Source of the DNA: Pseudomonadota bacterium
Lineage (GTDB): Bacteria; Chloroflexota; UBA6077; JAJPHF01
Reading direction: 5' to 3'
DNA: 11,285 nucleotides
Assembly (NCBI GenBank): GCA_021325365.1
Contig: JAJPHF010000074.1
Span: 1-11,285, forward strand
Of the stretch, positions 1 to 6,848 are shown piece by piece. Made by a program: the position numbers and the translations under genes. The notes beneath the pieces were generated by a model that saw nothing but the letters and a program-made list of their open reading frames with translations, was not told the DNA's origin and did no database searches. Position 1 is the stretch's first letter. The number at the start of each line of letters is the position of its first letter.

Positions 1-414
1 CCCCGCTCGGAAGGGCTGGCGACGTCGGGCAACACGGTGGTCCACGGCGAGTTCGGCCTGAAGGCGCTGGAGCCGGGCTGGATCACGGCGCGGCAGATCG
101 AGGCCGCCCGCCGCGCGATCACGCACCACCTCAAGCGCGGGGGCAAGGTGTGGATCCGCATCTTCCCCGACCACGCGGTCACCGCGAAGCCGGCCGAGAC
201 GCGCATGGGAAGCGGCAAGGGCGCGCCCGATCACTGGATCGCGGTGGTCAAGCCCGGCCGCGTGATGTTCGAGGTCGCGGGCGTCCGCGAGGAGCTGGCG
301 GCGGAGGCGCTCCGCCTGGCGGCGCACAAGCTGCCGGTGGCCGCCAAGATGGTCATCAGGCAGGAGACGTTGGGTTATGAAGAAGCAGGAACTGCGAGCG
401 CTCACCGAGGATGA
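1..414 (+). CDS. rplP: 50S ribosomal protein L16, 5' end outside window
   Basis: L16 binds 23S rRNA in the large subunit and helps form the tRNA-binding region near the A site. The frame is open from base 1; comparison with family members I remember suggests that about 14 N-terminal residues are missing. The 137 visible residues carry the L16 hallmarks: [20 protein letters not shown] early on, [20 protein letters not shown] in the middle, then [18 protein letters not shown], and the C-terminal helix with [10 protein letters not shown]. After the usual end of the core the protein runs on for a further 10-15 residues, and this extra tail is encoded in the stretch that also codes for the start of rpmC (38-base overlap, different frame). 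L16 followed by L29 and S17 is the standard end of the S10 operon. Identity is certain; the true start is outside the window. Confidence 0.97.
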   Translation, partial: PRSEGLATSGNTVVHGEFGLKALEPGWITARQIEAARRAITHHLKRGGKVWIRIFPDHAVTAKPAETRMGSGKGAPDHWIAVVKPGRVMFEVAGVREELAAEALRLAAHKLPVAAKMVIRQETLGYEEAGTASAHRG

Positions 415-583
415 CATCGCGCGCCACGTCGAGGAGCTGCGCCAGGAGCTGTTCAACCTCCGCTTCCAGTACGCGACGCGGCGGCTGACGAACACGGCGC
501 GCATCCGCGAGGTGCGGCGCGACATCGCCCGCTTGCTAACGCGGCAGCGGGAGCTAGAGCTGCTCGCCGAGCACGCGGGGTAA
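377..583 (+). CDS. rpmC: 50S ribosomal protein L29
   Basis: L29 is a small two-helix protein of the large subunit that sits at the polypeptide exit tunnel and forms part of the docking site for trigger factor and SRP. The 68 residues show the family pattern: an N-terminal [20 protein letters not shown] helix, the signature [20 protein letters not shown], then [20 protein letters not shown]. The C-terminal tail LLAEHAG is slightly longer than in the shortest homologues. The ATG at 377 is supported by AGGAG at 362-366, ten bases upstream, and lies inside the end of rplP, so translation of the two is probably coupled. Only six bases separate it from rpsQ. Identity is secure from sequence and position. 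Confidence 0.97.
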   Translation: MKKQELRALTEDDIARHVEELRQELFNLRFQYATRRLTNTARIREVRRDIARLLTRQRELELLAEHAG

Positions 584-589
584 AGAACG

Positions 590-868
590 ATGGCAGTAGA
601 CGCGCCTCAGAGGACCACGCAGCGCCGCACGAAGGTCGGCCTCGTCGTCAGCGACAAGATGCAGAAGACGGTGGTGGTGGCGGTCGAGAACTTCCGCCGC
701 CACCCGCTGTACGGGCGCACGATTCGCCGCACGCGGCGCTTCAAGGCACACGACGAGAACAACGAGTGCAAGGTGGGCGACCAGGTGGAGATCGCCGAGT
801 CGCGGCCCCTCAGCAAGGAGAAGCACTGGGTGGTGACCCAGATCCTGCGGCGGGGCAGCGGCGTTTAA
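590..868 (+). CDS. rpsQ: 30S ribosomal protein S17
   Basis: S17 is a primary 16S rRNA-binding protein with an OB-fold, needed early in small-subunit assembly. The 92-residue product has the expected core: [19 protein letters not shown] (beta strands, with the DKMQKTVVV signature), [19 protein letters not shown], then the conserved [20 protein letters not shown] and a closing VVTQILRR. The first dozen residues ([12 protein letters not shown]) are a short extension before the OB core and resemble those of other bacteria. It follows rpmC after six bases; a purine-rich GGGGTAAAGAA overlaps the rpmC stop and can serve as the ribosome binding site. rplN follows after 33 bases. The gene is complete, with no sign of damage. 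Confidence 0.97.
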   Translation: MAVDAPQRTTQRRTKVGLVVSDKMQKTVVVAVENFRRHPLYGRTIRRTRRFKAHDENNECKVGDQVEIAESRPLSKEKHWVVTQILRRGSGV

Positions 869-901
869 CGCGAGAGCCAGGGGCCACCGGGAGAGCAGGA
901 C

Positions 902-1270
902 ATGATTCAGCAACAAACCCGGCTGCGCGTAGCGGACAACACGGGTGCCCGCGAGCTGATGTGCATCCGCGTCATGGCCGGTGGCCGCAAGCAGTACGCG
1001 GGCGTGGGCGACGTGATCGTCGCCTCGGTCAAGCAGGCCGTGCCGGGCGGCTCGGTGAAGAAGGGCGACGTGGTCAAGGCGGTCATCGTGCGCACCGCTA
1101 AGGAGTTCGGCCGCCCCGACGGCTCATACATCAAGTTCGACGACAACGCGGCAGTGATCCTGACGGACCGCCTGAACCCGAAGGGCACCCGTATCTTCGG
1201 TCCCGTGGCCCGCGAGCTTCGCGAGAAGAACTACATGAAGATCGTCTCGCTGGCGCCCGAGGTCCTATAG
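902..1270 (+). CDS. rplN: 50S ribosomal protein L14
   Basis: L14 is one of the most conserved large-subunit proteins and lies at the subunit interface, where it contacts 16S rRNA and forms part of the binding site for the silencing factor RsfS. The 122-residue length is exactly typical. Recognisable blocks are [20 protein letters not shown] at the start, [59 protein letters not shown] and the C-terminal [20 protein letters not shown]. The ATG is preceded by GGGAGAGCAGGA, a reasonable Shine-Dalgarno region. By the classical scheme this is the first gene of the spc operon, but the spacer from rpsQ is only 33 bases and shows no promoter, so it is probably read through from the S10 operon. Confidence 0.98.
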   Translation: MIQQQTRLRVADNTGARELMCIRVMAGGRKQYAGVGDVIVASVKQAVPGGSVKKGDVVKAVIVRTAKEFGRPDGSYIKFDDNAAVILTDRLNPKGTRIFGPVARELREKNYMKIVSLAPEVL

Positions 1271-1368
1271 GCAGTGCGGAGCGCCCAGCCCGGTGGCTGC
1301 TGGCGTGGCGGCGGCGTCCCCGCGGCGAACTGCGCACACGCTGGCCCGCGGCATGGGGGGAGCAATCG

Positions 1369-1704
1369 ATGAAGATCAAGAAAGACGACACGGTCCTGGT
1401 GACGGCCGGGCGCGAGCGTGGCAAGCGGGCGAAGGTGCGCACAGCGCTGCCCAAAGAGGACCGCGTGATCCTGGTCGAGACGAATATCGTCAAGCGGCAC
1501 AGTAAGCCGGGGCAGCGCGGGGCGCGGCAGGCGGGCATCATCGACGTGGAGGCACCCATCCACGTGTCTAACGTGATGCTGGTCTGCCCGCACTGCAACC
1601 ACCCGACGCGGGTGGGGCACCGGGTGCTGCCGACCGGCGGCAAGGTGCGCGCCTGCAAGAAGTGCGGCAGCGACATCGACCGCGAGCCGCGGGCGCGCGC
1701 GTAA
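1369..1704 (+). CDS. rplX: 50S ribosomal protein L24, four-cysteine form
   Basis: L24 is an assembly initiator for the large subunit that binds 23S rRNA near the exit tunnel. The 111 residues begin with a KOW motif ([20 protein letters not shown], residues 1-20) and continue with [16 protein letters not shown] and the [21 protein letters not shown] block (here [16 protein letters not shown]). The C-terminal part has CPHC at 73-76 and CKKC at 96-99, a four-cysteine ribbon seen in many bacterial L24 proteins that probably binds zinc. The ATG follows GGGGGGAGCAATCG. A 98-base spacer separates it from rplN; it has a possible CAGCC/GGCTG hairpin (1286-1299) but no convincing promoter. rplE starts 14 bases after the stop. 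Confidence 0.97.
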   Translation: MKIKKDDTVLVTAGRERGKRAKVRTALPKEDRVILVETNIVKRHSKPGQRGARQAGIIDVEAPIHVSNVMLVCPHCNHPTRVGHRVLPTGGKVRACKKCGSDIDREPRARA

Positions 1705-1718
1705 ACGGGAGAGGGACG

Positions 1719-2270
1719 ATGGCTAGCCGGCTGCGCGAGTACTATGACGAGACGGTCGTGCCGGCGCTCGTCAAGGAGTTTGAGTACAAGAACCCGATGC
1801 AGGTGCCGCGCCTGCACAAGGTAACGCTGAACATCGGCATTGGCGAGGCGATCGCGAACGCGAAGGCGCTCGACGCGGCGGTAGCCGACCTGACGACGAT
1901 CGCGGGGCAGAAGCCGATCGTCACGCGAGCGAAGAAGTCGATTGCGGCCTTCCGCGTGCGCACCGGCATGCCCGTCGGCGTGACGGTGACGCTGCGCGGC
2001 GAGCGGATGTACGAGTTCCTGGACCGTCTGATGAACGCCGCGCTGCCGCGGCTGCGCGACTTCCATGGCGTGTCCACGCGCTCGTTCGACGGGCGCGGCA
2101 ACTACACGCTGGGCTTGCGGGAGCAGCTGTTGTTCCCGGAGATCGATTATGACAAGATCGATAAGGTGCGGGGCCTCGAGGTGACCATCGTCACATCGGC
2201 GCGCACCGACGAGGAGGCGCGGCGCCTGCTGGAGCTGCTGGGCATGCCGTTCCAGCGGGCGGCGGCGTAA
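1719..2270 (+). CDS. rplE: 50S ribosomal protein L5
   Basis: L5 binds 5S rRNA and contacts the P-site tRNA and the 30S head. I chose the ATG at 1719, giving 183 residues, because it follows GGGAGAGGGACG closely and gives the normal N-terminus ([20 protein letters not shown]). The frame is open further upstream, but that part overlaps rplX and is not L5-like. Conserved blocks are [100 protein letters not shown] and the closing [20 protein letters not shown]. The length matches the family. The next gene, rpsZ, lies 93 bases on, across a spacer holding a long imperfect inverted repeat. Confidence 0.98.
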   Translation: MASRLREYYDETVVPALVKEFEYKNPMQVPRLHKVTLNIGIGEAIANAKALDAAVADLTTIAGQKPIVTRAKKSIAAFRVRTGMPVGVTVTLRGERMYEFLDRLMNAALPRLRDFHGVSTRSFDGRGNYTLGLREQLLFPEIDYDKIDKVRGLEVTIVTSARTDEEARRLLELLGMPFQRAAA

Positions 2271-2283
2271 GCCGGGGCTCAGG

Positions 2284-2322
2284 GACGGTTGTGAGCTAGA
2301 GCGCCTCGAGCTTACAACGGTC
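2284..2322 (+). repeat. Imperfect hairpin in the rplE-rpsZ spacer
   Basis: The arms GTTGTGAGCT (2288-2297) and AGCTTACAAC (2309-2318) pair over ten positions with one G-U wobble. Outside them GAC (2284-2286) pairs with GTC (2320-2322) across a G-G mismatch, and inside them GAG (2299-2301) pairs with CTC (2305-2307) across an A-G mismatch, closing a CGC loop. That makes 16 pairs. No T-run follows, so I do not read it as a terminator. This stem is less GC-rich than its surroundings, which makes it less likely to be a chance effect of composition. Function unknown. Confidence 0.6.
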
Positions 2323-2363
2323 GCGGAGCCGCCGCGGAGTAGCGAGGGAAGCGGAGAAGACTG

Positions 2364-2549
2364 GTGGCGAAGAAGTCGATGATCGCGAAGGCGCTGCGCC
2401 CGCCGAAGTTCAAGGTGCAGCAGCACAACCGCTGCCGCCTGTGCGGTCGGCCGCGCGCCTACATGCGCCGCTTTGCAATGTGCCGCATCTGCTTCCGGGA
2501 GCGGGCGCTGCGCGGCGAGGTGCCGGGCGTGACGAAATCGAGCTGGTAA
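2364..2549 (+). CDS. rpsZ: 30S ribosomal protein S14, zinc-binding type Z
   Basis: S14 lies in the head of the small subunit next to S3 and S10. The 61-residue product is the short zinc-binding form: a basic N-terminus ([20 protein letters not shown]), then CRLC at residues 24-27 and CRIC at 40-43 as the zinc knuckle, then [18 protein letters not shown], the usual C-terminal signature. The start is GTG at 2364; the preceding GGAAGCGGAGAAG gives a ribosome binding site and no better start exists. The longer, Cys-free S14 form of proteobacteria is about 100 residues, so this is clearly the other type (often also named rpsN). It sits in the normal spc position between L5 and S8, with 16 bases to rpsH. 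Confidence 0.97.
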   Translation: MAKKSMIAKALRPPKFKVQQHNRCRLCGRPRAYMRRFAMCRICFRERALRGEVPGVTKSSW

Positions 2550-2565
2550 TTCGGAGCGTACAACC

Positions 2566-2961
2566 ATGATGACAGACCCCGTCGCCGACATGCTGACCCG
2601 CGTGCGGAACGCGCTGCAGGCCGGGCACACGAGCGTGGTCATGCCGGCGTCCAAGCTGAAGACAGAGATTGCTCGCGTCCTGCGCGAGGAGGGCTACATC
2701 CGCGCCTACGACGTGCAGGAGGACAAGGGCAAGCGGAACCTGCGCATACAGCTACGCTATGCGGGCCGCAAGCAGCCCGTACTGCTGGGGCTGAAGCGGG
2801 TGAGCCGGCCGGGGCTGCGAGTGTATACCAAGCGCGCGGACATCCCGCGAGTGTACGGCGGGGTGGGTACGGCGATTCTGTCGACGCCGCGCGGCGTGAT
2901 GACGGGCGAGGCGGCCCGCCGACTGGGCGTCGGCGGCGAGATCCTCTGCCAGGTGTGGTAA
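2566..2961 (+). CDS. rpsH: 30S ribosomal protein S8
   Basis: S8 is a primary 16S rRNA-binding protein that organises the central domain; in Escherichia coli it is also the translational repressor of the spc operon. The 131-residue product starts [20 protein letters not shown] and continues with [27 protein letters not shown], then [20 protein letters not shown], and ends with [20 protein letters not shown] and ILCQVW, all family signatures. Two ATG codons are adjacent (2566 and 2569); either may be used, and GGAG at 2553-2556 fits both. Length is normal. I saw no obvious copy of the E. coli S8 operator, but this cannot be judged by eye. A C/G-rich palindrome follows the stop directly. Confidence 0.97.
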   Translation: MMTDPVADMLTRVRNALQAGHTSVVMPASKLKTEIARVLREEGYIRAYDVQEDKGKRNLRIQLRYAGRKQPVLLGLKRVSRPGLRVYTKRADIPRVYGGVGTAILSTPRGVMTGEAARRLGVGGEILCQVW

Positions 2962-2964
2962 CCT

Positions 2965-3011
2965 AACCCCCCCGGCCCCCCCTTCCTTACGCAGGAAGGG
3001 GGGAGCTGGGC
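2965..3011 (+). repeat. C/G-rich palindromic repeat, probably a dispersed intergenic element
   Basis: Directly after the rpsH stop a CCTAACCC-type tract leads into a perfect hairpin: CCCCCCTTCCT (2977-2987), loop TACGC (2988-2992), AGGAAGGGGGG (2993-3003), an 11-bp stem. Outer CCC (2971-2973) and GGG (3008-3010) blocks add to the symmetry. No T-run follows on either strand, so it is not a normal terminator. Its form (homopolymeric C arm, short core, G arm, flanking TAACCCCC) resembles repeats I associate with intergenic regions of Chloroflexota and cyanobacteria; that likeness is from memory, not from a search. The limits given are approximate. Confidence 0.65.
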
Positions 3012-3027
3012 GAAGGGAGCGAAAATT

Positions 3028-3576
3028 ATGTCGCGCATCGGACGCATGCCCATCACGGTGCCGACCGGCGTGCAGGTCGAGATCGCCGACGAGGTCGTGC
3101 GCGTGCGCGGGCCGAAGGGCGAGCTGTCGCGGCCCGTGCCGCCGGGTATCGAGATCACGCGGGAGAACGGGACGCTGAACGTCACGCGGCAGAGCGACGC
3201 GCCGCAGCAACGGGCGCTCCACGGGTTGACCCGCACGCTGGTCGCCAACATGGTGACCGGCGTGAGCGAGGGCTTCACCAAGCGGCTGGAGATTCAGGGC
3301 GTCGGCTACCGCGCCCAGCCGGGGCCGAACGGCAGCGTCGTCATCCAGGTCGGGTTCTCGCACCCGGTCGAGTTTCCGCCGCCGGCGGGCATCCAGTTTG
3401 CCGTCGAGGCGGGTAACCGCGTGGCCGTGAGCGGCGCCGACAAGGAGCTGGTGGGCGAGACGGCGGCGCGCATCCGGCGGATCCGTCCGCCCGAGCCGTA
3501 CAAGGGCAAGGGCATCCGCTACGCCGGCGAGGTGGTCCGCCGCAAGGCGGGCAAGGCCGCGGGCAAGAAGCGGTAA
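3028..3576 (+). CDS. rplF: 50S ribosomal protein L6
   Basis: L6 binds 23S rRNA near the sarcin-ricin loop and the factor-binding site. The 182 residues form the two tandem domains of the family: the first begins MSRIGRMPITVPTGVQVEIA and has VRVRGPKGELSRPVPPGIEI; the linker and second domain begin GVSEGFTKRLEIQGVGYRAQ, followed by VVIQVGFSHPVEFPPPAGI. The C-terminal rRNA-binding stretch is RIRRIRPPEPYKGKGIRYAG with a basic tail (VVRRKAGKAAGKKR). Length is typical. The start ATG is preceded by CGAAGGGAGCGAAAATT. Only 66 bases lie between rpsH and this gene, most of them taken by the palindromic repeat. Identity is certain. Confidence 0.98.
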   Translation: MSRIGRMPITVPTGVQVEIADEVVRVRGPKGELSRPVPPGIEITRENGTLNVTRQSDAPQQRALHGLTRTLVANMVTGVSEGFTKRLEIQGVGYRAQPGPNGSVVIQVGFSHPVEFPPPAGIQFAVEAGNRVAVSGADKELVGETAARIRRIRPPEPYKGKGIRYAGEVVRRKAGKAAGKKR

Positions 3577-3589
3577 GGTTGGTCTGCCC

Positions 3590-3611
3590 GGTGCTGGCGT
3601 GCGCCAGCACC
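3590..3611 (+). repeat. Perfect hairpin after rplF
   Basis: GGTGCTGGC (3590-3598) and GCCAGCACC (3603-3611) form a perfect 9-bp stem with a GTGC loop, starting 14 bases after the rplF stop in a 105-base spacer. The next bases are TGACAACGGC, with no T-run, so termination is unlikely and read-through into rplR is expected. Downstream, GCTGAGGC occurs twice with a three-base gap. The role could be RNA processing or stability; nothing in the sequence decides it. Confidence 0.6.
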
Positions 3612-3681
3612 TGACAACGGCTTGCTGAGGCAACGCTGAGGCCGTGCGTACCAGGCGCGCGGCGAGAAGAGCGAGGGTAGG

Positions 3682-4044
3682 ATGTACACGCCGTTCGATT
3701 CCCGCGCGGCGCGGGCCAGGCGCCACCGCCGTATCCGGAAGCGCGTCTCGGGCACGCCGGCCCGGCCGCGGTTGAGCGTGTTTCGTAGTCTCAAGCACAT
3801 CTACGCGCAGGTCATCGACGATACCCGCGGCATGACGCTGGCCAGCGCCTCGTCGAACGAGGCGAAGCTGCGCGGCAACGGCGGGGCGAAGACCAGCCGT
3901 GCGCAGGCAGTGGGCGCGCTAATCGCGGAGCGCGCCCGCGAGGCGGGTATCGACAAGGTGGTGTTCGACCGCGGGGGGTACATCTACCACGGGCGCGTGA
4001 AGGCGCTCGCCGACGCCGCCCGCGAGGCGGGGCTGAGCTTCTAA
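3682..4044 (+). CDS. rplR: 50S ribosomal protein L18
   Basis: L18 binds 5S rRNA together with L5 and carries it into the central protuberance. The 120-residue product has the basic N-terminal stretch ([20 protein letters not shown]), the diagnostic [20 protein letters not shown], then [28 protein letters not shown] and the C-terminal [20 protein letters not shown] followed by AAREAGLSF, the standard ending. The ATG at 3682 is preceded by AGCGAGGGTAGG. Length is typical. It is separated from rplF by 105 bases and from rpsE by 81 bases, both with inverted repeats, which is looser packing than in many spc operons. The N-terminal MYTPFDSR is a little unusual, but no alternative start looks better. 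Confidence 0.97.
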   Translation: MYTPFDSRAARARRHRRIRKRVSGTPARPRLSVFRSLKHIYAQVIDDTRGMTLASASSNEAKLRGNGGAKTSRAQAVGALIAERAREAGIDKVVFDRGGYIYHGRVKALADAAREAGLSF

Positions 4045-4080
4045 GGCGACACGTCGCCGCTGCGGCGACCGTGTGACGCC
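4045..4080 (+). repeat. Nested hairpin after rplR
   Basis: GTCGCCG (4053-4059) and CGGCGAC (4063-4069) pair perfectly around a CTG loop. Outside this, CAC (4050-4052) pairs with GTG (4071-4073) across one bulged C, and GGCG (4045-4048) pairs with CGCC (4077-4080) across a small internal loop. The structure starts at the first base after the rplR stop. No T-run follows. In DNA this rich in G and C a 7-bp core is weak evidence alone, but the nested outer pairs support it. Confidence 0.5.
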
Positions 4081-4125
4081 CTCGGCGGATGCTGACGGTA
4101 ATGCTCGGGCACAAAGGAGAATCGT

Positions 4126-4638
4126 ATGCCGAAGGTTGACCCCACGGGACTGACGCTCGAAGAGAAGGTCGTCCGCGTCAATCGTGTGGCCAAGGTAGTG
4201 AAGGGCGGCCGGCGCTTCAGCTTCAGCGCCGTGGTCGTCGTGGGCGACGGCCACGGGGTGGTCGGGGTCGGCCTCGGCAAGGCGAACGAGGTGCCAGACG
4301 CCATCCGCAAGGGGGCCGACGCGGCGAAGAAGAACCTGATCCGCGTGACGATGCGCGGTCAGACGATTCCGCACGAGGTGCTGAGCGACTTCGGCGCCGC
4401 GCGCGTGCTGATGAAGCCGGCCAGCCCGGGCACCGGCGTGATCGCCGGCGGCGCCGTGCGCGCGGTCATCGAAGCGGCGGGCATCCGCGACATCCTGACG
4501 AAGTCGCTCGGGAGCGCGAACCCGGTGAACGTAGTCCAGGCGACCGTCGAGGGCCTGGCCACGCTGCGCGATCCCGACGAGGTACGCCGCCTGCGCCGCG
4601 GCGGCCAGCCTGCCGCCGCGGCCGAAGCGGCTGGATAG
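4126..4638 (+). CDS. rpsE: 30S ribosomal protein S5
   Basis: S5 lies on the back of the small subunit near the mRNA entry channel and contributes to decoding accuracy and helicase activity. The 170 residues show an N-terminal double-stranded-RNA-binding-like domain ([20 protein letters not shown], then [20 protein letters not shown] and [20 protein letters not shown]) and the C-terminal domain ([20 protein letters not shown], then [20 protein letters not shown] and [11 protein letters not shown]). The protein ends with a short Ala-rich tail (PAAAAEAAG). AAAGGAG nine bases or so before the ATG is one of the best Shine-Dalgarno sequences in the window. rpmD follows after eight bases, the usual order. 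Confidence 0.98.
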   Translation: MPKVDPTGLTLEEKVVRVNRVAKVVKGGRRFSFSAVVVVGDGHGVVGVGLGKANEVPDAIRKGADAAKKNLIRVTMRGQTIPHEVLSDFGAARVLMKPASPGTGVIAGGAVRAVIEAAGIRDILTKSLGSANPVNVVQATVEGLATLRDPDEVRRLRRGGQPAAAAEAAG

Positions 4639-4646
4639 AGAACGCC

Positions 4647-4832
4647 ATGAGTAGTCAACGCTTGCGTATCACGCTGGTCCGTAGCCCGATCGGCTATCGC
4701 GCGACGCAGCGCGCGACGGTGAAGAGCCTCGGGCTGCGCCGCATGCACCAGACGGTCGAGCTGCCGGACACGCCTATCGTGCGGGGCCAGGTCTTCAAGG
4801 TCCAGCACTTGCTCAAGGTGGAAGAGGTATGA
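4647..4832 (+). CDS. rpmD: 50S ribosomal protein L30
   Basis: L30 is a small large-subunit protein bound to 23S rRNA on the solvent side. The 61-residue product has the compact family pattern: RLRITLVRSPIGYRATQRAT (first strand and the SPIG turn), VKSLGLRRMHQTVELPDTPI (helix with LGLRRMHQTV) and VRGQVFKVQHLLKVEEV (the closing VRGQVFKVQHLL block). Length and position between S5 and L15 are standard. Its stop overlaps the start of rplO as ATGA (4829-4832), so the two are almost certainly translationally coupled. It starts eight bases after rpsE without a strong ribosome binding site of its own (AGAGAA), which suggests coupling to rpsE too. Confidence 0.96.
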   Translation: MSSQRLRITLVRSPIGYRATQRATVKSLGLRRMHQTVELPDTPIVRGQVFKVQHLLKVEEV

Positions 4833-5476
4833 GACTCCACGATCTGCGCGCCCCCGCCGGGGCGCGCCGCGAGAAGCGCCGGATCGGGCGCGGCCACGGC
4901 TCCGGCCAGGGCACGACCGCCGGCAAGGGGACGAAGGGCCAGAAGGCGCGGACCGGTGGGGGCGTGCCGCCGTACTTCGAGGGCGGCCAGCTGCCCCTGG
5001 TGCGGCGCCTGCCCTACCGGCGCGGTTTCAAGAACCCCTTCCGCGTGGAGTACGCGGTCGTCAACGTGGCGCAGCTCGCCGGCCTGCCGGCGGGCTCGAC
5101 GGTGACGGCTGACACTCTGGTTGGCGCCGGCCTGCTGAACCGTGGCGAAGGCCCCGTGAAGGTGCTGGGCGACGGCGTGCTCAGCGTGGCGCTACACGTG
5201 CAGGCCGACCGCGTGTCGCGGCAGGCGCGCGAGAAGATCGAGGCGGCGGGCGGCTCGGTGACCGAGCTGATGCCGCGCAAGGCCAAAGGCGAAGGCAAGA
5301 AGGCCGCGGCAAACGGGGCCGCGGCCAGGGGACGCCAGGGCGGTAGCGGCCGCGCGGCCTCGGCCGCGCCGGCGGCCGCGAGCGCCCCTGCTGAAGCGGC
5401 GCGCGGTGAGCGCGGGGCGCCGCCGGCCGAAGCGGCGGCCGCGCCGCGCGAAGGCGCCGCGGCGGCTGAGGAGTAG
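4829..5476 (+). CDS. rplO: 50S ribosomal protein L15 with long Ala-rich C-terminal tail
   Basis: L15 is a late assembly protein that threads through several 23S rRNA domains. Residues 1-147 are a normal L15: MRLHDLRAPAGARREKRRIG, the glycine-rich GRGHGSGQGTTAGKGTKGQK signature, ARTGGGVPPYFEGGQLPLVR, LPYRRGFKNPF, and the C-terminal fold ending in REKIEAAGGSVTEL. The family usually stops near here at roughly 145-150 residues. This one continues for 68 residues (148-215) made mainly of Ala with Gly, Pro, Arg and Glu; I count 28 alanines. The first part of the tail is basic, the last part more acidic. The tail is in frame with the conserved part and the stop lies five bases before secY, so it looks like a genuine extension rather than a frameshift, though the extreme GC of 5270-5473 invites sequencing error. 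Confidence 0.96.
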   Translation: MRLHDLRAPAGARREKRRIGRGHGSGQGTTAGKGTKGQKARTGGGVPPYFEGGQLPLVRRLPYRRGFKNPFRVEYAVVNVAQLAGLPAGSTVTADTLVGAGLLNRGEGPVKVLGDGVLSVALHVQADRVSRQAREKIEAAGGSVTELMPRKAKGEGKKAAANGAAARGRQGGSGRAASAAPAAASAPAEAARGERGAPPAEAAAAPREGAAAAEE

Positions 5477-5481
5477 CCGGA

Positions 5482-6792
5482 ATGATTGAGGCAGCCGTCA
5501 ACTCGTTCCGCATCCCGGACTTGCGGCAGAAGCTGCTGTTCACGGGCGCGATGCTGATCATCTTCCGCTTCATCGCCAACATCCCCGTGCCCGGGGTGAA
5601 CGTCGACGCGCTGCGCTCGCTCTTCGACAACAACCAGCTCATCGGCATGCTGGACCTGTTCTCGGGCGGCGCGCTGTCGTCGTTCTCCGTGGCCGCGATG
5701 GGCGTCTATCCCTACATCACGGCGCAGATCATCGTGCAGCTCATGATCCCCGTCGTTCCGCGGCTGCAGGAGGTCGTGAACGAGGGCGAGTCGGGCCGCG
5801 CGAAGATGAACCAGTGGACCTACTGGCTCACGGTGCCGCTGGCGTTCCTCCAGGCGTTCGGCACGGTCCAGTTCATCAACGCGACGACGGGGCAGCCGAT
5901 CATCACGAACTTCGGCTTCGACAAGGACCCGCTGGCGACGTTCGCGCTGCTCGTCTCGATGACGGCGGGCACGCTGCTGCTGATCTGGATCGGCGAGCTG
6001 ATCTCGCAGCAGGGCATCGGCAACGGCATCTCGATCATCATTTTCGGCGGCATCGTGTCGGGCATCCCGCGGAACGTCTACCGCAGCGTGGTCAGCGCGA
6101 CGGCGGGGGGCGGCGGCATTCCGTGGGGGCTCATCGCGTTCGTCGTAATTGGCGCGCTGACGACGTACGCCATCGTCTTCGTCTACGAGGGCCAGCGCCG
6201 CATCCCTGTCCAGTACGCGAAGCGGCTGCGGGGCAACCGCTGGTATGGCGGCGGCACCACGCACATCCCGCTGCGCGTGAACTCGGCGGGCATGATCCCG
6301 CTGATCTTCGCGTCGTCGATCATGATCTTCCCGGGCACGGTGTCCAGCTACTTCATGCACACCGGCAACGACTTCGTCGACACCCTGGCCAGCACGGTCT
6401 ACAACCTGTTCTATCTAGGCAGTAGCTGGCTGTACTGGGTGCTGTACTTCATGATGGTCGTGGGCTTCACGTTCTTCTACGCGCTGGTGCTGTTCGAGCA
6501 GCAGAAGATCGCGGAGACGCTGCAGAAGCACGGCGGCTTCGTCCCGGGCATCCGCCCTGGCCGGCCCACGCAGGAGTACCTGTACAAGGTGCTGACGCGG
6601 ATCACCTGGGGCGGCGCCATCTTCCTGGGCGCCGTGGCAGTGCTGCCGTTCATCGCGCGCAACATCACCCAGATTCAGGCCCTGACGCTGAGCAGCACCG
6701 CGCTCCTGATCGTCGTCGGCGTGCTGCTCGACACGATCAAGCAGCTCGAGGCCCAGCTGCTCATGCGGCACTACCAAGGCTTCATTCGGTAA
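5482..6792 (+). CDS. secY: Protein translocase subunit SecY
   Basis: SecY is the inner-membrane channel of the Sec pathway; with SecE and SecG it takes unfolded proteins from SecA or the ribosome across or into the membrane. The 436 residues show about ten hydrophobic segments, the first containing MLIIFRFIANIPVPGV. Diagnostic motifs are AAMGVYPYITAQIIVQLM, the GIGNGIS loop (178-184), the cytosolic RRIPVQYAKR loop (239-248) that contacts the ribosome and SecA, the conserved VPGIRPG (354-360) after LQKHGGF, and the C-terminal MRHYQGFIR. Length is normal. The ATG at 5482 follows the rplO stop by five bases, with GAGGAG just upstream inside the end of rplO. This gives a likely coupling of secretion-channel synthesis to ribosomal proteins, as in most bacteria. 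Confidence 0.99.
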   Translation: MIEAAVNSFRIPDLRQKLLFTGAMLIIFRFIANIPVPGVNVDALRSLFDNNQLIGMLDLFSGGALSSFSVAAMGVYPYITAQIIVQLMIPVVPRLQEVVNEGESGRAKMNQWTYWLTVPLAFLQAFGTVQFINATTGQPIITNFGFDKDPLATFALLVSMTAGTLLLIWIGELISQQGIGNGISIIIFGGIVSGIPRNVYRSVVSATAGGGGIPWGLIAFVVIGALTTYAIVFVYEGQRRIPVQYAKRLRGNRWYGGGTTHIPLRVNSAGMIPLIFASSIMIFPGTVSSYFMHTGNDFVDTLASTVYNLFYLGSSWLYWVLYFMMVVGFTFFYALVLFEQQKIAETLQKHGGFVPGIRPGRPTQEYLYKVLTRITWGGAIFLGAVAVLPFIARNITQIQALTLSSTALLIVVGVLLDTIKQLEAQLLMRHYQGFIR

Positions 6793-6848
6793 CCGTCAGC
6801 AGGCGGGAGCGCCGGGGACAGCCCTCGTCACAAAGGAGTGAGGAGAGG

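Noticed and set aside
1282..1305. Hairpin in the rplN-rplX spacer
   Set aside because: Only CAGCC/GGCTG plus a CGCC/GGCG extension across a bulge; too short to separate from chance in such GC-rich DNA.
1131..2654. Long antisense open frame of about 500 codons across rplN to rpsH
   Set aside because: It lies opposite several certain ribosomal protein genes, has no domain I recognise, and is the expected shadow in high-GC coding DNA, where stop codons are rare in other frames.
2977..3003. Intrinsic terminator after rpsH
   Set aside because: The stem is strong but no T-run follows on either strand, and stopping here would cut the operon in two before rplF.
2752..3798. Antisense open frame across rpsH, rplF and rplR
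   Set aside because: Composition typical of a complementary-strand shadow; it covers three conserved genes and the palindromic repeat.
5014..6360. Antisense open frame of about 450 codons across rplO and secY
   Set aside because: The translation is a low-complexity Arg, Asp and Ala mixture mirroring the codons of secY and the Ala-rich L15 tail; no start context or family match.
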